From contig JAGXAN010000009.1 of assembly GCA_019075865.1 (NCBI GenBank), positions 62,001-126,000 on the forward strand: 64,000 nucleotides of DNA, read 5' to 3'. The notes under the pieces were generated by a model. The model worked only from the letters and a program-made list of their open reading frames with translations. It made no database searches and had not been told where the DNA came from. Made by a program: the position numbers and the translations under genes. The DNA comes from Hyphomicrobiales bacterium. GTDB taxonomy: Bacteria; Pseudomonadota; Alphaproteobacteria; Rhizobiales; Beijerinckiaceae. Positions 50,130 to 61,500 of this stretch are shown in pieces (within the stretch, counting starts at the first letter, position 1; every line of letters begins with the position of its first letter).

Positions 50130-51212
50130 ATGTCCGATCTTATCGCTTTAGAAACAGAATCGCTTAAGGCCATTGCCGCAGCAGCGGATGAGGCAGCGCT
50201 GGAAAATGTCCGCGTCAACGCCCTTGGCAAAAAAGGCACGATTTCCGCGCTGCTGTCGACATTGGGCAAGATGTCGCCCGATGAGCGCAAGGCCGAGGGA
50301 GCCAAGATCAACCTTTTGAAAGAGCATGTCACCGAGGCATTGGTGCAGCGCAAGGCCGTATTGAAGAACATGGCGCTGGAGCACCGTCTCAAGAGCGAAA
50401 CCATCGATATTTCGCTGCCCCCGCGCGATTCGAGCCTTACCACAGGCCGCGTGCACCCGATCAGCCAGGTCATGGATGAATTGACCACCATTTTCGCCGA
50501 TATGGGCTTTTCGATCGCCGAAGGCCCGGATGTCGAGACCGATGATTTCAATTTTACCCGTTTGAACTTTCCGCCCGGCCACCCGGCGCGCGAGATGCAC
50601 GACACGTTTTTCTTCAATCCGGCAGCCGACGGCACCCGCAAATTGTTGCGCACGCATACCTCCCCCGTGCAGGTGCGCACCATGTTGTCGCAAAAGCCGC
50701 CGATCCGGGTGATTTGCCCGGGCCGAACCTATCGCTGCGACTCCGACCAGACCCATACCCCGATGTTTCATCAGGTCGAGGGCCTCGTGATCGAAAAAGG
50801 CGCGCATCTGGGGCATCTGAAATGGATTTTGCAGGAATTCTGCAAGGCGTTTTTTGAAGTGCCGTCGGTCAACATGCAGTTTCGTCCCAGCTTCTTTCCC
50901 TTCACCGAACCGTCAGTGGAGGTGGATATTCAATGCTCGCGCAAAGGCGGGGAAATTCGCTTTGGCGAAGGCACCGACTGGCTGGAGATTTTGGGTTGCG
51001 GCATGGTGCACCCCAATGTGTTGCGCAATTGCGGGCTGGACCCGGAAGAATATACCGGCTTTGCCTGGGGCATGGGCATCGACCGTCTCGCCATGCTGAA
51101 ATATGGCATTTCCGACCTTCGCCAGATGTTTGAAGGTGACGTGCGCTGGCTGTCGCATTACGGCTTCAAACCGCTCGAAACCCCGACGCTGGCCGGCGGA
51201 TTATCGGGCTAA
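50130..51212 (+). CDS. pheS: phenylalanyl-tRNA synthetase alpha chain
   Basis: Catalytic subunit of the heterotetrameric PheRS. It has 360 residues. The N-terminal coiled-coil arm (to about 100) and class II motifs ([19 protein letters not shown] in part, [29 protein letters not shown]) are intact. It lies 49 bp before pheT. rplT-pheS-pheT order is ancient. Confidence 0.98.
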   Translation: MSDLIALETESLKAIAAAADEAALENVRVNALGKKGTISALLSTLGKMSPDERKAEGAKINLLKEHVTEALVQRKAVLKNMALEHRLKSETIDISLPPRDSSLTTGRVHPISQVMDELTTIFADMGFSIAEGPDVETDDFNFTRLNFPPGHPAREMHDTFFFNPAADGTRKLLRTHTSPVQVRTMLSQKPPIRVICPGRTYRCDSDQTHTPMFHQVEGLVIEKGAHLGHLKWILQEFCKAFFEVPSVNMQFRPSFFPFTEPSVEVDIQCSRKGGEIRFGEGTDWLEILGCGMVHPNVLRNCGLDPEEYTGFAWGMGIDRLAMLKYGISDLRQMFEGDVRWLSHYGFKPLETPTLAGGLSG

Positions 51213-51261
51213 ACCGGGCGAATGTGATCACATTTAAATTGAACCTAGATAGAAACAATCG

Positions 51262-53688
51262 ATGAAACTCACCCTCTCCTGGCTCAAAGAGCATCTTGAT
51301 ACCCATGCTTCCCTGGAGCAGATCACTGACCGGCTGACCAAGATCGGCCTGGAGGTCGAGGGCATCGAAGATCCCGCCCTCAAGCTTCAGGGCTTTGGCA
51401 TTGCCTATGTGGTTTCCGCCGAAAAGCACCCCAATGCTGACAAGCTGCGGGTGTGCATGGTCGATGACGGCTCGGGCAAGCCGGTGCAGGTCGTGTGCGG
51501 CGCGCCCAATGCCCGCGCTGGCATGAAGAGCGTGTTTTCGCCCGCCGGCACTTTCATTCCGGGCAAGAATATCACCTTGGCCAAAGGCGTCATTCGCGGC
51601 GTTGAGTCCAACGGCATGTTGTGCTCCGCCGCCGAGCTCGAACTCTCCAATGACCACGATGGCATTATCGACTTGCCAGCGGACGCGCCGGTGGGCATGG
51701 CCTATGGACAATATCTGGGCCTGAATGACCCGGTGATTGACATAAATCTTACCCCGAACCGGCCCGATGCCGCCGGGATTTACGGCATTGCCCGCGATTT
51801 GGAGGCTGCCGGTATCGGCACTTTGAAATCCAGCCCCATTGCGGACATCCCGGGCACCTATCCTTGCCCGACGCAGGTGGAATTGTTGGGGGAAGCCAGC
51901 GACTGCCCCAAATTCGTGTTGCGGCAGGTGCGCGGGGTCAAAAACGGCCCTTCACCCGAATGGTTGCAGAAGCAGTTGAAATCGATTGGCTTGCGCCCGA
52001 TCAATGCGCTGGTCGATATCACCAATTTCATGACATTTGACCGCGCCCGTCCATTGCATGTTTTTGATGCGGACAAAGTGCAGGGCGCGCTGCGCGTTCG
52101 GTCTGCACAGGCGGATGAGACGCTGGTGGCGCTGGATGGCAAGACCTACACGCTGGAAGCTGGCATGATCGTCATCTGCGATGAAAACGGCCCCGAATCG
52201 ATCGCTGGTGTCATGGGCGGCGAAGCCTCGGGCTGCGATGAAAACACGGTCAATGTCCTGATCGAGAGCGCCTTGTGGGACCCGGCCAAGATCGCCCGCA
52301 CCGGCCGCCGGCTGGGGATCAATTCGGATGCCCGTTACCGCTTCGAGCGTGGCGTTGACCCGGCATTTTGTGAAGCCGGGGCACAAATGGCGACCGCGAT
52401 GGTGCTGGAATTTTGTGGAGGCGAAGCCTCCCAACTGGAAATCGCTGTCCCGGCTGCCGCCAAACCGGCTATGCCGCTGACGCTGGATTTTCCTTTTTCC
52501 GAAGTCAAGCGCCTGACGGGTCTCAATCTGGCGGTGGATGAAATGTGCGGCACCCTCACGGCGCTGGGCTTTGGCGTTGCGGCGCGTGACGCCGAACATG
52601 CTTTGGTCACGGTGCCATCCTGGCGGCCCGACATTGAGGGCAAGGCGGATATCGTTGAGGAAATCCTGCGCATTGCCGGACTTGATCGGGTGCAGCCGCA
52701 GCCGCTGCCCCGGTTGCAAGACGGCGTGCCAACGCCCGTTTTGACCCTGCTGCAAAAGCGCAAGCGCACCGCCCAGCGCGCACTGGCCAGCCTTGGCCTG
52801 ATCGAAGCGGTCACCTGGTCGTTCGTTTCGCAGCCACAGGCCGCCTTGTTTGGCGGCGGTGATGCTTCGCTCGCGCTTGCCAACCCGATTGCCGCCGATC
52901 TGTCGGACATGCGGCCGAGCTTGCTGCCGGGCCTGCTGATGGCGGTGCAGCGCAACAGCGATCGCGGCCTCGGCGATGTCGCGCTGTTTGAAGTGGGACA
53001 GATTTTCCGCAGTGACGACGAAAAGGGCCAGAAGCTGAATGCCGCGGCCCTGCGCAAAGGCGAAGCCAAATCCCGCGGCACCGGTCGCCATTGGTCGGAA
53101 AAGGCGCAGAATGTCGATTTTTATGACGCCAAGGCCGATGCCCTGAGCCTCTTGGCGGCGCTCAATATCCCGGCGGCATCGGTGCAGATTGTCGCCGGAG
53201 GCCCGGCCTGGTTCCATCCGGGGCGCAGCGCCACCTTGCAATTCGGCCCCAAGAACATTGTTGGTGCCGTGGGGGAACTGCATCCTTTGGTGCTGGAAGC
53301 TTTTGGTGCCAATGGCCCGGTCGTCGCCTTTGAATTGACGCTGGATGATCTGCCTGCCCCCAAGCTGAAGGCCACCCGGGCCAAGCCCAAACTGGTTATG
53401 GCCGATCTGATGCCGTTGGAGCGTGATTTTGCTTTTGTTGTGGATCGAGCCACCGCCGCCGGTGACATTATTAAGGCGGCGCAGAACGCGGAGCGCCAGA
53501 TTATAACCAAAGTGACACTGTTTGATGTTTATGAAGGCACCGGGATTGCAGCGGACAAGAAATCCATCGCCATTGCGGTGACGATGCAACCACGCGACAA
53601 GACAATGACCGACGGCGAAATCGAGGCGCTTAGCGGCTTGATCGTGGCGGAGGTCACCAAAAAGACCGGGGCAGTGCTGCGCGGCTGA
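51262..53688 (+). CDS. pheT: phenylalanyl-tRNA synthetase beta chain
   Basis: 808 residues. tRNA-binding domain (about 40-150), B3/B4 editing domain (about 200-400), B5 domains, the class II-like core and the C-terminal FDX-ACB anticodon-binding domain (last 95 residues). MKLTLSWLKEHLDT opening. Normal length. It precedes lptB by 38 bp. Confidence 0.97.
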   Translation: MKLTLSWLKEHLDTHASLEQITDRLTKIGLEVEGIEDPALKLQGFGIAYVVSAEKHPNADKLRVCMVDDGSGKPVQVVCGAPNARAGMKSVFSPAGTFIPGKNITLAKGVIRGVESNGMLCSAAELELSNDHDGIIDLPADAPVGMAYGQYLGLNDPVIDINLTPNRPDAAGIYGIARDLEAAGIGTLKSSPIADIPGTYPCPTQVELLGEASDCPKFVLRQVRGVKNGPSPEWLQKQLKSIGLRPINALVDITNFMTFDRARPLHVFDADKVQGALRVRSAQADETLVALDGKTYTLEAGMIVICDENGPESIAGVMGGEASGCDENTVNVLIESALWDPAKIARTGRRLGINSDARYRFERGVDPAFCEAGAQMATAMVLEFCGGEASQLEIAVPAAAKPAMPLTLDFPFSEVKRLTGLNLAVDEMCGTLTALGFGVAARDAEHALVTVPSWRPDIEGKADIVEEILRIAGLDRVQPQPLPRLQDGVPTPVLTLLQKRKRTAQRALASLGLIEAVTWSFVSQPQAALFGGGDASLALANPIAADLSDMRPSLLPGLLMAVQRNSDRGLGDVALFEVGQIFRSDDEKGQKLNAAALRKGEAKSRGTGRHWSEKAQNVDFYDAKADALSLLAALNIPAASVQIVAGGPAWFHPGRSATLQFGPKNIVGAVGELHPLVLEAFGANGPVVAFELTLDDLPAPKLKATRAKPKLVMADLMPLERDFAFVVDRATAAGDIIKAAQNAERQIITKVTLFDVYEGTGIAADKKSIAIAVTMQPRDKTMTDGEIEALSGLIVAEVTKKTGAVLRG

Positions 53689-53726
53689 GACTTGTAAATG
53701 CAAGCCGTTTCAGGCATGAGCTTGGA

Positions 53727-54704
53727 ATGGGGTTGACGGTGATTGCGGATAGGAAAGTCGCGGTTCTGTTGATGAAAACGCAAAAGCCAGATAGCAAGAT
53801 GACCAGCCTGATGTCGAAGGCCTTTGGCCGGTTTCGCAGCAGCGCGCCTTTGGCACCGGCCGCCGCCGGCCCAACCGTAGCCCATGATGCCGCCTTCCTC
53901 GTTTCCCGTGATCTCATGCCGCGTGACCTTGCCGCTGAAATAGCCGAAAATGCCCAAGCCGAGCCGCTCAGTGTGGATGATGACGGCATATTGGGCGCCT
54001 ATAATTTAGGCAAGACCTATGGCCAGCGTCAGGTGGTCAAGGATGTCAGCCTTACCGTGCGCCAAGGTGAGGCGGTCGGCCTGCTCGGGCCTAATGGTGC
54101 GGGCAAGACAACAGTTTTTTACATGATCAGCGGACTGGTGAAGCCCGACAAGGGCTTGATCACGCTGGATGGCAACAACGTTACACCCTTGCCCATGTAT
54201 CGGCGGGCGCGTCTTGGCATTGGCTATCTGCCGCAGGAGGCTTCGATTTTTCGCGGTCTCAGCGTCGAGGACAATATCCGCGCCGTGTTGGAAGTTGCGG
54301 TGGCCGACCGTGATCGGCGCGAGCATCTGCTGGAATCCCTTCTTGAGGAATTTGACATCAAGCGCCTGCGCAAATCGCCGTCGATCGCCCTGTCTGGCGG
54401 CGAACGTCGGCGCTGCGAAATTGCCAGAGCGCTGGCGGGCCAGCCTTCGTTCATGTTGCTCGACGAACCTTTCGCCGGCATTGATCCGATTGCGGTGGGT
54501 GACATTCAGGCATTGGTTCGGCAATTGACCACACGCGGCATCGGCGTCCTGATCACCGATCACAATGTGCGTGAGACTTTGGGTTTGATCGACCGGGCCT
54601 ATATCATCCATTCTGGCCATGTTCTCACCGAGGGGACAGCCGAAAGCGTTATCGCCGACAAGGATGTCCGCCGCTACTATCTGGGCGACGATTTCCGCAT
54701 GTAA
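53727..54704 (+). CDS. lptB: LPS export ABC transporter ATPase
   Basis: Energises LPS transport from the inner membrane with LptF and LptG. It has 325 residues; the ABC domain starts at about residue 90 (LGKTYGQRQVV), so an unusual N-terminal extension of about 85 residues remains (several in-frame ATGs at 53772, 53799). Walker A GPNGAGKTT, signature LSGGERRRCEIARAL, Walker B FMLLDEPFAGID are intact. lptC/lptA are not upstream as they commonly are; pheT is. Confidence 0.93.
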   Translation: MGLTVIADRKVAVLLMKTQKPDSKMTSLMSKAFGRFRSSAPLAPAAAGPTVAHDAAFLVSRDLMPRDLAAEIAENAQAEPLSVDDDGILGAYNLGKTYGQRQVVKDVSLTVRQGEAVGLLGPNGAGKTTVFYMISGLVKPDKGLITLDGNNVTPLPMYRRARLGIGYLPQEASIFRGLSVEDNIRAVLEVAVADRDRREHLLESLLEEFDIKRLRKSPSIALSGGERRRCEIARALAGQPSFMLLDEPFAGIDPIAVGDIQALVRQLTTRGIGVLITDHNVRETLGLIDRAYIIHSGHVLTEGTAESVIADKDVRRYYLGDDFRM

Positions 54705-54843
54705 CCCCGACCATCAACCTCAACCTCGCAATCTTAACCTTGGCGCGGGACGGTTTGATTTCTGTCTGGCGTCACGGCCAAAGATCGGCTAAGCAAGAAA
54801 CGGGCCGTTCTTGATGCGGCACTTTGTTGCGTGGGTTTGTTCA

Positions 54844-56445
54844 ATGTCGCTTTCTCCCCGGCTTGTCATGCGACAGGGGCAGTCGTTGGTTATGACGCCG
54901 CAGCTTTTGCAGGCGATCAAGCTGCTGCAATTTTCCAGCGCGGAATTGTCGACATTCATCGACAGCGAATTGGAGCGAAATCCGCTTCTGGAGCGGATGG
55001 ATATGCAGGAAGCGCCGTTTGTGGCCGAGCCTGCGGCCGCAAGCGACCAGATTCGCGATGGCGATTGGGCTTCCGATACCATCGAGATGGACCCCTCGCG
55101 CCTTGCCCAAAACCTTGGCACCGGTGCCGACAATGCCTTTGAGGCCGATGCGTCCACGCCCGCGATGGGTGCCGATGCGCAGGCGGTTTCCGACCACGGC
55201 TATATTTCCGCGCAATCATGGAGCGGCACCAGCCACGCGGGCGGGGCCGAAACGCCGGATCTTGAGGCCTATGTCGCCGCCCCGGTTTCCCTGCGCGACC
55301 ATTTGAATGCCCAGCTTTGCATCAGTCTTGCCCATCCGACCGATTTGCTGATCGGGCAGATGCTGGTCGATGCCGTCGATGACGCTGGCTATATTTATGA
55401 GCCGCTGGAGGAGATAGCCACGCGGCTCGGCGTGCCTCTGGCGCGGGTCGATCGCATTTTGCATCTCATTCAGTCCCTTGACCCGGTCGGGGTAGGGGCC
55501 CGCAACCTGGCTGAATGCCTGTCACTGCAATTGGCCGAGAAAAATCATCTCGATCCCGCCATGCAGGTTTTGATTGCCAATCTGCCCCTGCTGGCCAAGC
55601 GCGATTTTGCGGCTTTGCGCAAGTTATGTGGCGTGGATGAGGAAGACCTTAAGGACATGATCGCCGAAGTGCGCCACCTCGATCCAAAGCCAGGGCGAGC
55701 CTTTGTATCCACGCCCGTGCAACCGGTTGTGCCGGACGTTTATGTCAGCGCCGCCAGCGACGGGACATGGCATGTCGAATTAAACTCCAACGCCTTGCCG
55801 AGGTTGCTGGTCAATCAGTCTTACGCGGCGCGGGTGGCGCGCAAAGGCGGCAATGAGACCGACAAGGCCTTTGTGACCAATTGTCTGCAAACCGCCAATT
55901 GGCTTACCAAAAGCCTCGAACAGCGCGCCAAGACGATTTTGAAGGTGTCGAGTGAGATTGTCCGCCAGCAGGATGCGTTTTTCGCGCAGGGCGTCGAGTA
56001 TTTGCGGCCCCTGAACCTCAAGACGGTTGCCGCCGCCATTGCCATGCACGAATCGACCGTATCCCGCGTGACGGCCAATAAATATATGGCAACGCCGCGT
56101 GGCATGTTTGAGCTGAAATATTTCTTTTCGGCTGCCATTGACGCCCATGGCCAGGGCGAAGCGCATTCGGCGGAAGCTGTGCGCTACAAAGTGCGCCAGA
56201 TGATTCAGGGCGAGAGCGCCGACAATGTGCTCTCCGATGATGCGATTGTCTCGCTGTTGCAGGAAGCGGGAATCGGCATCGCCCGGCGCACGGTCGCCAA
56301 ATACCGCGAGAGCCTGCACATTCCTTCGTCGGCCGAGCGCCGACGTGAGAAGCGCGCGATGGAAACTTCCCAGCGCACCGGCCCCGCGATATATTCGGGC
56401 AATGGTTCCGGCCCCGCCACCCGCGCCACGTTGCGGGACGCCTGA
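54844..56445 (+). CDS. rpoN: RNA polymerase sigma-54 factor
   Basis: Alternative sigma for -24/-12 promoters, dependent on activator ATPases. It has 533 residues from ATG 54844. Region I is glutamine- and leucine-rich (LVMTPQLLQAIKLLQFS), the core-binding domain is central, and the C-terminal RpoN box ARRTVAKYRE is intact. A helix-turn-helix precedes the box (HESTVSRVTANKYMATPRG). lptB-rpoN order is normal; hpf and ptsN do not follow. Confidence 0.96.
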   Translation: MSLSPRLVMRQGQSLVMTPQLLQAIKLLQFSSAELSTFIDSELERNPLLERMDMQEAPFVAEPAAASDQIRDGDWASDTIEMDPSRLAQNLGTGADNAFEADASTPAMGADAQAVSDHGYISAQSWSGTSHAGGAETPDLEAYVAAPVSLRDHLNAQLCISLAHPTDLLIGQMLVDAVDDAGYIYEPLEEIATRLGVPLARVDRILHLIQSLDPVGVGARNLAECLSLQLAEKNHLDPAMQVLIANLPLLAKRDFAALRKLCGVDEEDLKDMIAEVRHLDPKPGRAFVSTPVQPVVPDVYVSAASDGTWHVELNSNALPRLLVNQSYAARVARKGGNETDKAFVTNCLQTANWLTKSLEQRAKTILKVSSEIVRQQDAFFAQGVEYLRPLNLKTVAAAIAMHESTVSRVTANKYMATPRGMFELKYFFSAAIDAHGQGEAHSAEAVRYKVRQMIQGESADNVLSDDAIVSLLQEAGIGIARRTVAKYRESLHIPSSAERRREKRAMETSQRTGPAIYSGNGSGPATRATLRDA

Positions 56446-56490
56446 AAATGTCGCTTCGCCAGTCCCGGTGCTCGGGGTAAGGATTTGAAA

Positions 56491-58365
56491 ATGCCCAATG
56501 TCTCGCGCCGCCAGTTGCTTCAGTCCGGTGCCGGTCTGCTGGGGGGAGCGGCCATGGCCCGCTCGTCGCTCGCCTGGGGCGCAATGCCCCCCGGTTGGAC
56601 GCAGACCTATGGACTCTCCACCTTCGGCGAACTGGCCGAGCCCGAGGATTTCAAGGCCTTCGCCTATGTCAATCCGGACGCGCCCAAAGGTGGCACGCTG
56701 GCCATCCAGATCACTTCGACGCAAGGCAATCAGGCCTTCGACACCTTTGATACGCTCAACATATACGTACTCAAGGGCAATGGTGCCGCCGGCATGGACG
56801 CCACCTATGATTCGCTGATGACCGGCTCCGCCGACGAGCCCACCTCCGCCTATGGCCTGATCGCCCGCGCGGTTCAGATTTCTGCCGACAAGCTCACCTA
56901 TCGGTTTTTGTTGCGCCCCGAAGCGCGCTTTCACGATGACAGCAAGCTCACGGCCGAGGATGTGGCTTTCTCCCTGAACATCCTGAAAACCAAAGGCCAT
57001 CCCGCCTATCGCATCATGCTCGACAAAATGGTCTCTGCCGAGGCGGACCCTGACGGCGCCGTGGTCGTGAAACTGGCCAAAGAGCGCAGCCGGGATTTGC
57101 ATCTGGTGGTATCCGGAATGCCAGTCTTTTCGAAGGATTATTGGCAGGGCCGCGACTTCGAGGCCGCAACCCAGGAGCCGCCGCTTGGCTCCGGCCCTTA
57201 CCGGTTTTTGCGGATGAACCCCGGCACCAGCATTGAATTTGCACGAGTCGCCGATTATTGGGCGAAGGATTTGCCAGTCAATCGCGGGCAAAACAATTTC
57301 GATGTCATTCGCTATGAATATTATCGCGAGCAGGTTGCCGGGTTTGAGGCTTTCAAGGCAGGCAAGTTGAATTACCACGAAGAATTCAGCTCCAAGGTCT
57401 GGAACACCGGCTATGATTTCCCGGCGCTGGTTCAGGGGCGCGTCAAGAGGGAAAGGGTGCATTCCGGCCGCCCGATTCCGACGCAAGGCTGGTACTTCAA
57501 CACGCGTCGCGCCAAATTTGCCGATCCGCGCGTGCGTGAAGCCATTGGAATGCTGTTCGATTTTGAATGGACCAACAAGAACATCATGTTTTCCGCCTAC
57601 AAGCGCCTCGTCTCCCTGTTTCAAAATCAGCCGATGATGGCCACCGGTAAACCCGGCCCGCAGGAATTGGCGCTGCTGGAGCCGTTTCGCGACAAACTTT
57701 CACCGCTGGTGTTCGAGGACGCCTATTTACCGCCAGTTTCGGACGGATCCGGCTCGGATCGCAACTGGCTGCGCCAGGCCAATGACATGTTGCTGGCCGC
57801 CGGGTGCAAGCGTCGGGGCGCGGCTTTGCTGGACCCGCAGGGACAGCCCTTTACCATCGAGTTTCTGGAATCTTCGGATGCACTGCAACCCCATACCCAG
57901 CCCTTTGAGGCCAACCTTCGCCGTCTGGGCATAGCCGCCATCAGCCGCATCGTCGATTCGTCGCAATATCAGATGCGCGTCAACAAATTCGACTTTGATG
58001 TCATCACCGTAGCCGTGGGTAGCACGACAACGCCCGGCGATGAATTGCGCAATTCGCTGGGTTCCAAAACCGCCGACACGCCGGGCTCGCGCAATTATTC
58101 TGGCATCAAGGATGTCGTAATCGACGCTTTGGTGGATCGCATCAGCCATGCCGCCAGCCGCGATGAGTTGAATGTGGCGGCGCGTGCGCTCGACCGGGTC
58201 TATCGGGTTGGGCATTTTTGGGTGCCGATGTGGTACCGCGACAATGCGCTACTGGCGTTTTGGGATGAGTTTGACCGCCCACAGCGCCAGCCGACCTATG
58301 ACACCGGTGCTCCCGGAACCTGGTGGCATGATTCGGAAAAAGCCCAAAAAGCTGGCATCCCCTAA
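56491..58365 (+). CDS. oligopeptide ABC transporter substrate-binding protein (YejA-like)
   Basis: 624 residues from ATG 56491; TTG 56485 lies too close to its upstream AAGG. It has a twin-arginine-like signal (SRRQLLQSGAG) and an SBP_bac_5 (family 5) fold. GPYRFLRMNPGTSIEFARV and NTRRAKFADPRVREAIGMLFDFEW (in part) are typical of the YejA group, which brings oligopeptides or microcins. No permease or ATPase genes are beside it. Confidence 0.9.
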   Translation: MPNVSRRQLLQSGAGLLGGAAMARSSLAWGAMPPGWTQTYGLSTFGELAEPEDFKAFAYVNPDAPKGGTLAIQITSTQGNQAFDTFDTLNIYVLKGNGAAGMDATYDSLMTGSADEPTSAYGLIARAVQISADKLTYRFLLRPEARFHDDSKLTAEDVAFSLNILKTKGHPAYRIMLDKMVSAEADPDGAVVVKLAKERSRDLHLVVSGMPVFSKDYWQGRDFEAATQEPPLGSGPYRFLRMNPGTSIEFARVADYWAKDLPVNRGQNNFDVIRYEYYREQVAGFEAFKAGKLNYHEEFSSKVWNTGYDFPALVQGRVKRERVHSGRPIPTQGWYFNTRRAKFADPRVREAIGMLFDFEWTNKNIMFSAYKRLVSLFQNQPMMATGKPGPQELALLEPFRDKLSPLVFEDAYLPPVSDGSGSDRNWLRQANDMLLAAGCKRRGAALLDPQGQPFTIEFLESSDALQPHTQPFEANLRRLGIAAISRIVDSSQYQMRVNKFDFDVITVAVGSTTTPGDELRNSLGSKTADTPGSRNYSGIKDVVIDALVDRISHAASRDELNVAARALDRVYRVGHFWVPMWYRDNALLAFWDEFDRPQRQPTYDTGAPGTWWHDSEKAQKAGIP

Positions 58366-58535
58366 GCTTCTCCAGCCGATATGGGTGGCAGCGGCACGCC
58401 TTGGCATGTCGATTGCCCATCATGTCGCCATGAACTCGGCCCGCCCATGATCCATTGGTGGCATTAACTACTGAAACCAGTGCGATTTTTCAGTAAATTC
58501 ATGAATTTTCAATTCTCGTTGTGCACATTGCGGGC
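58366..58535. other. gap before the DUF4011 helicase gene
   Basis: 170 bp without a gene. The AT-rich part (58470-58515) before the start may hold its promoter. There is no clear hairpin or ribosome binding site. Confidence 0.4.
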
Positions 58536-61500
58536 ATGACTCAAAAACTGCCCCGTTCGCCCCAGCCGCAATCCGACAGCATTGAAATGTTCGCGCAAGT
58601 TGCCGGGCGTTTGAGTTTGGCGTTTCAGCAATACAATATTGCGCCGATCTCGCAGATCGAACTGGTCAATGGTTCAGATGAAGACATCAACGACATTACC
58701 ATTACGATAACCTCCAAGCCATTGTTTTTGCACAAAAAGACATTTCGCTTCGAGCAAATCAAAAAAGGCGAGAGCCGGGTATTGAGCCCTGTGCCGGTTG
58801 ATCTGGATGCTTCGTTCCTGAGTGCGGTCACGGGCGAAGTCGCTGGCAAGATCAATATTGTGGCGCGTGCAGGCAAGGGTGAAATCGCGGCTTGTGAAAT
58901 ATTCTGTCACCTTGTGCCGCCGATGGATTGGCCGGGGCTGACAGGCGGGCCGGAGTTGATCGCCGGCTTTGTGCGGCCCAATGACCCCGCCGTGGCTGGC
59001 ATTTTGCGCAATGCTTCGGAAAAATTGCAGCAGTCCGGACGCTCGCCGGTGCTGGATGGTTATCAATCCCACAACAAGGGCCGCACTTGGGAATTGGCGG
59101 AAGCGATCTTTGCGGCCCTCGGTGATGAGAATCTGGTGCTGTCTTTGCCCCGTCCCGATTTCGTGCGCGATGGGCAACCGGTGCGCCCGCCCAGCGAATT
59201 GCTGGCACAAAAGACCGCTGACAGCCTGGAACTGGTGCTGTTTCTGGCGGCCTGCCTGGAGCAGGCCGGGCTCGATCCATTGGTTGGGTTCAACGACGGC
59301 CATGTCTTTTGCGGCCTTTGGCTGTCGCCGGGGGACCCGTCCTTCCGGCTGGTTGCCACGGCGCAGAGCCTGCGCCCGCGCATCACCAATCATGATCTCA
59401 TCCTGATTGAGACAACCATGATCACGGCCGTGCCAAAAGTGCGTTTTCGCACCGCCGCCGCCAAGGCCGCCATCATGATTGCGGAAAGCGTCGAGGCGCC
59501 GCTGGATGTCGTCGTCAATATTCGCGAGGCGCGCTATCGCGACATCACCCCGCAAGATGGCACCCTGCCGGCCCCCAGCGAGGCAGCGCGTGCGGTGAAG
59601 GAGAAGATTGTCAAGGAAAAGGCCGCCCCTGCCCCGGAGAGCAAGATTGCCGAGAAAAACAGCCGCCTTGACAAGTGGCGGCGGCAATTGGTCGATCCTG
59701 TTGCCAATAATCCGCTGCTTAATTTCAAGATGGACAAGCGCGCCGTTTCGTTGATCTGTGAAGATCCCCAGCGTCTGGAAATGGAATTGGCGCGCGGTGA
59801 AAAATTCCGCCTGTTGCCCAAGCCCAGGCTCGCGCCGGTTGCCGCCGAAGCGGACATTGATTATGCGGCGCTGGAGGCTGATGATGCCGCCGCGCGCCAG
59901 CACGCGGTGGATGCGCTGCAACGGGGCGAAATCCACGCCCATCTCAGTGACGAAGCTTTGCAGGAGCGGCTGCCGGAAATCTATGCGCAATCGCGCGAGG
60001 CCTTTGACCAAGGGCAGGGCAACAGCCTGCATCTGGCAATCGGCTTTGTGTCCTGGCGTGCGCAACCCAAGGCAGCGGCACAAAAAGCGCCACTGATCCT
60101 GATGCCCATCGATCTGGAGCGCCGCTCGGTTCGATCCGGTTTCCGGTTGGTTCGCTATGGCGAAGACGCGCGCATCAACCCGGCGCTGCTGCATATGTTG
60201 CGCCGCGATTTTGGCCTTGAGCTGGAAGATTTTGAGGACGAGTTTGTCAGCAATGCCGAAGGTTTGAACATTGCAGGCATATATGCGGCCATGCGCAAAG
60301 ATCTGGCTGGCCTCAAGCAGGCCAAGCTCACCGAAGAAATTGTGCTCGCAAATGTGTCGTGCAGCCGGTTCCTGATCTGGCGCGACGCGGTTGAGCGCAG
60401 CAAGAGCGTGCGCACCAACGCGGTCGTCGCCCATTTGCTGGAAAAGAACGATCAGGATTATTCCAACGGCACGCCATTGCCTGACCCGCGCAAACTCGAT
60501 GCCGAGATTGAGCCCAGCAATTTGTGGATTCCATTGGCGGCTGATGCCGCCCAGACAGCGGCCGTGGTGGCCGCCGCTTATGGACGTGATTTTATCGTCA
60601 ACGGCCCGCCCGGAACCGGCGTGAGCCAGACCATTGCCAACATGATCGTCCAGCTTTTGGGCGACGGCAAATCGGTAATGTTCGTGTCGCGCAAGGCCAG
60701 CGCGCTGGCTTCGGTGCACCAGCGGCTCGGTGCGATCGGCATTGGCGCCTTCTGCTTGCGGATCGATGGCCATCATGGTCAGAAAGATTCCGTGCTGGCC
60801 CAAATGAAAGCTGCATGGGAAACCCGCGCGACGGAAGTGCCCAAAGATTGGTACGTCGCCACCTCCGACATCAAGCGCTTGCGTGAAAAATTGAACGGCG
60901 TCGCTTCCGTGTTGCACCGGCCGCATCGCAATGGCATGAGCGTGAATGATGCTGTCAGCCTTGTCATGCGGCAGAAATCGGTGCTGCCGGGGCTGGAACT
61001 CGCATTTGAAGCGGGCACGGCGCACGATGGCGACGATATGCGCCGGTTGCGTGGCCGCTGCCGCGAAATGCAGACGGCACTGGAGAGCATCGGCTCACCC
61101 GATGACAGTTGTTTCAACCAGATCGGCCGCCAGCAATGGTCGCCGCTTTGGCAAAAGGCCCTGCTGGACGCCATTGTCGATTTTGACGAGAGCGCGCAGG
61201 TGCTGGAAAATACCGGTGCGCAAGCCGCCGCCCTTTTCGATGCGCCCGCCAGTTCCCACCCCAAGCGCATTGCCCGTCTGTTGACGCTGTTCGGCCAGGC
61301 GATCATGCCAAAGGCGCGCCTCGCGGCACCGCTGCTGCGCGAGGATCATGCGCGCATTCACGACGCTTATTTCAAGTGGTCGGGCCTGCGCACACAATAT
61401 TCGATGGCCAGTGCCACGCTCGCCCGCAAATACCGCGATGGCGTGTTTGAGCTCAATTTGGTGCAGTTGATGGATGATTGGCGTAAAGCCAGCGGCAAAT

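Noticed and set aside
51952-53703. 583-residue minus-strand open frame
   Set aside because: Antisense to pheT, whose domains fill the sense strand.
55780-57624. 614-residue minus-strand open frame
   Set aside because: It is a shadow of rpoN and the binding-protein gene, caused by GC-rich codon use; it crosses two real genes.
58674-61025. 783-residue minus-strand open frame
   Set aside because: It lies antisense to the DUF4011 helicase. It has no recognisable domain, and the sense frame has conserved motifs throughout.
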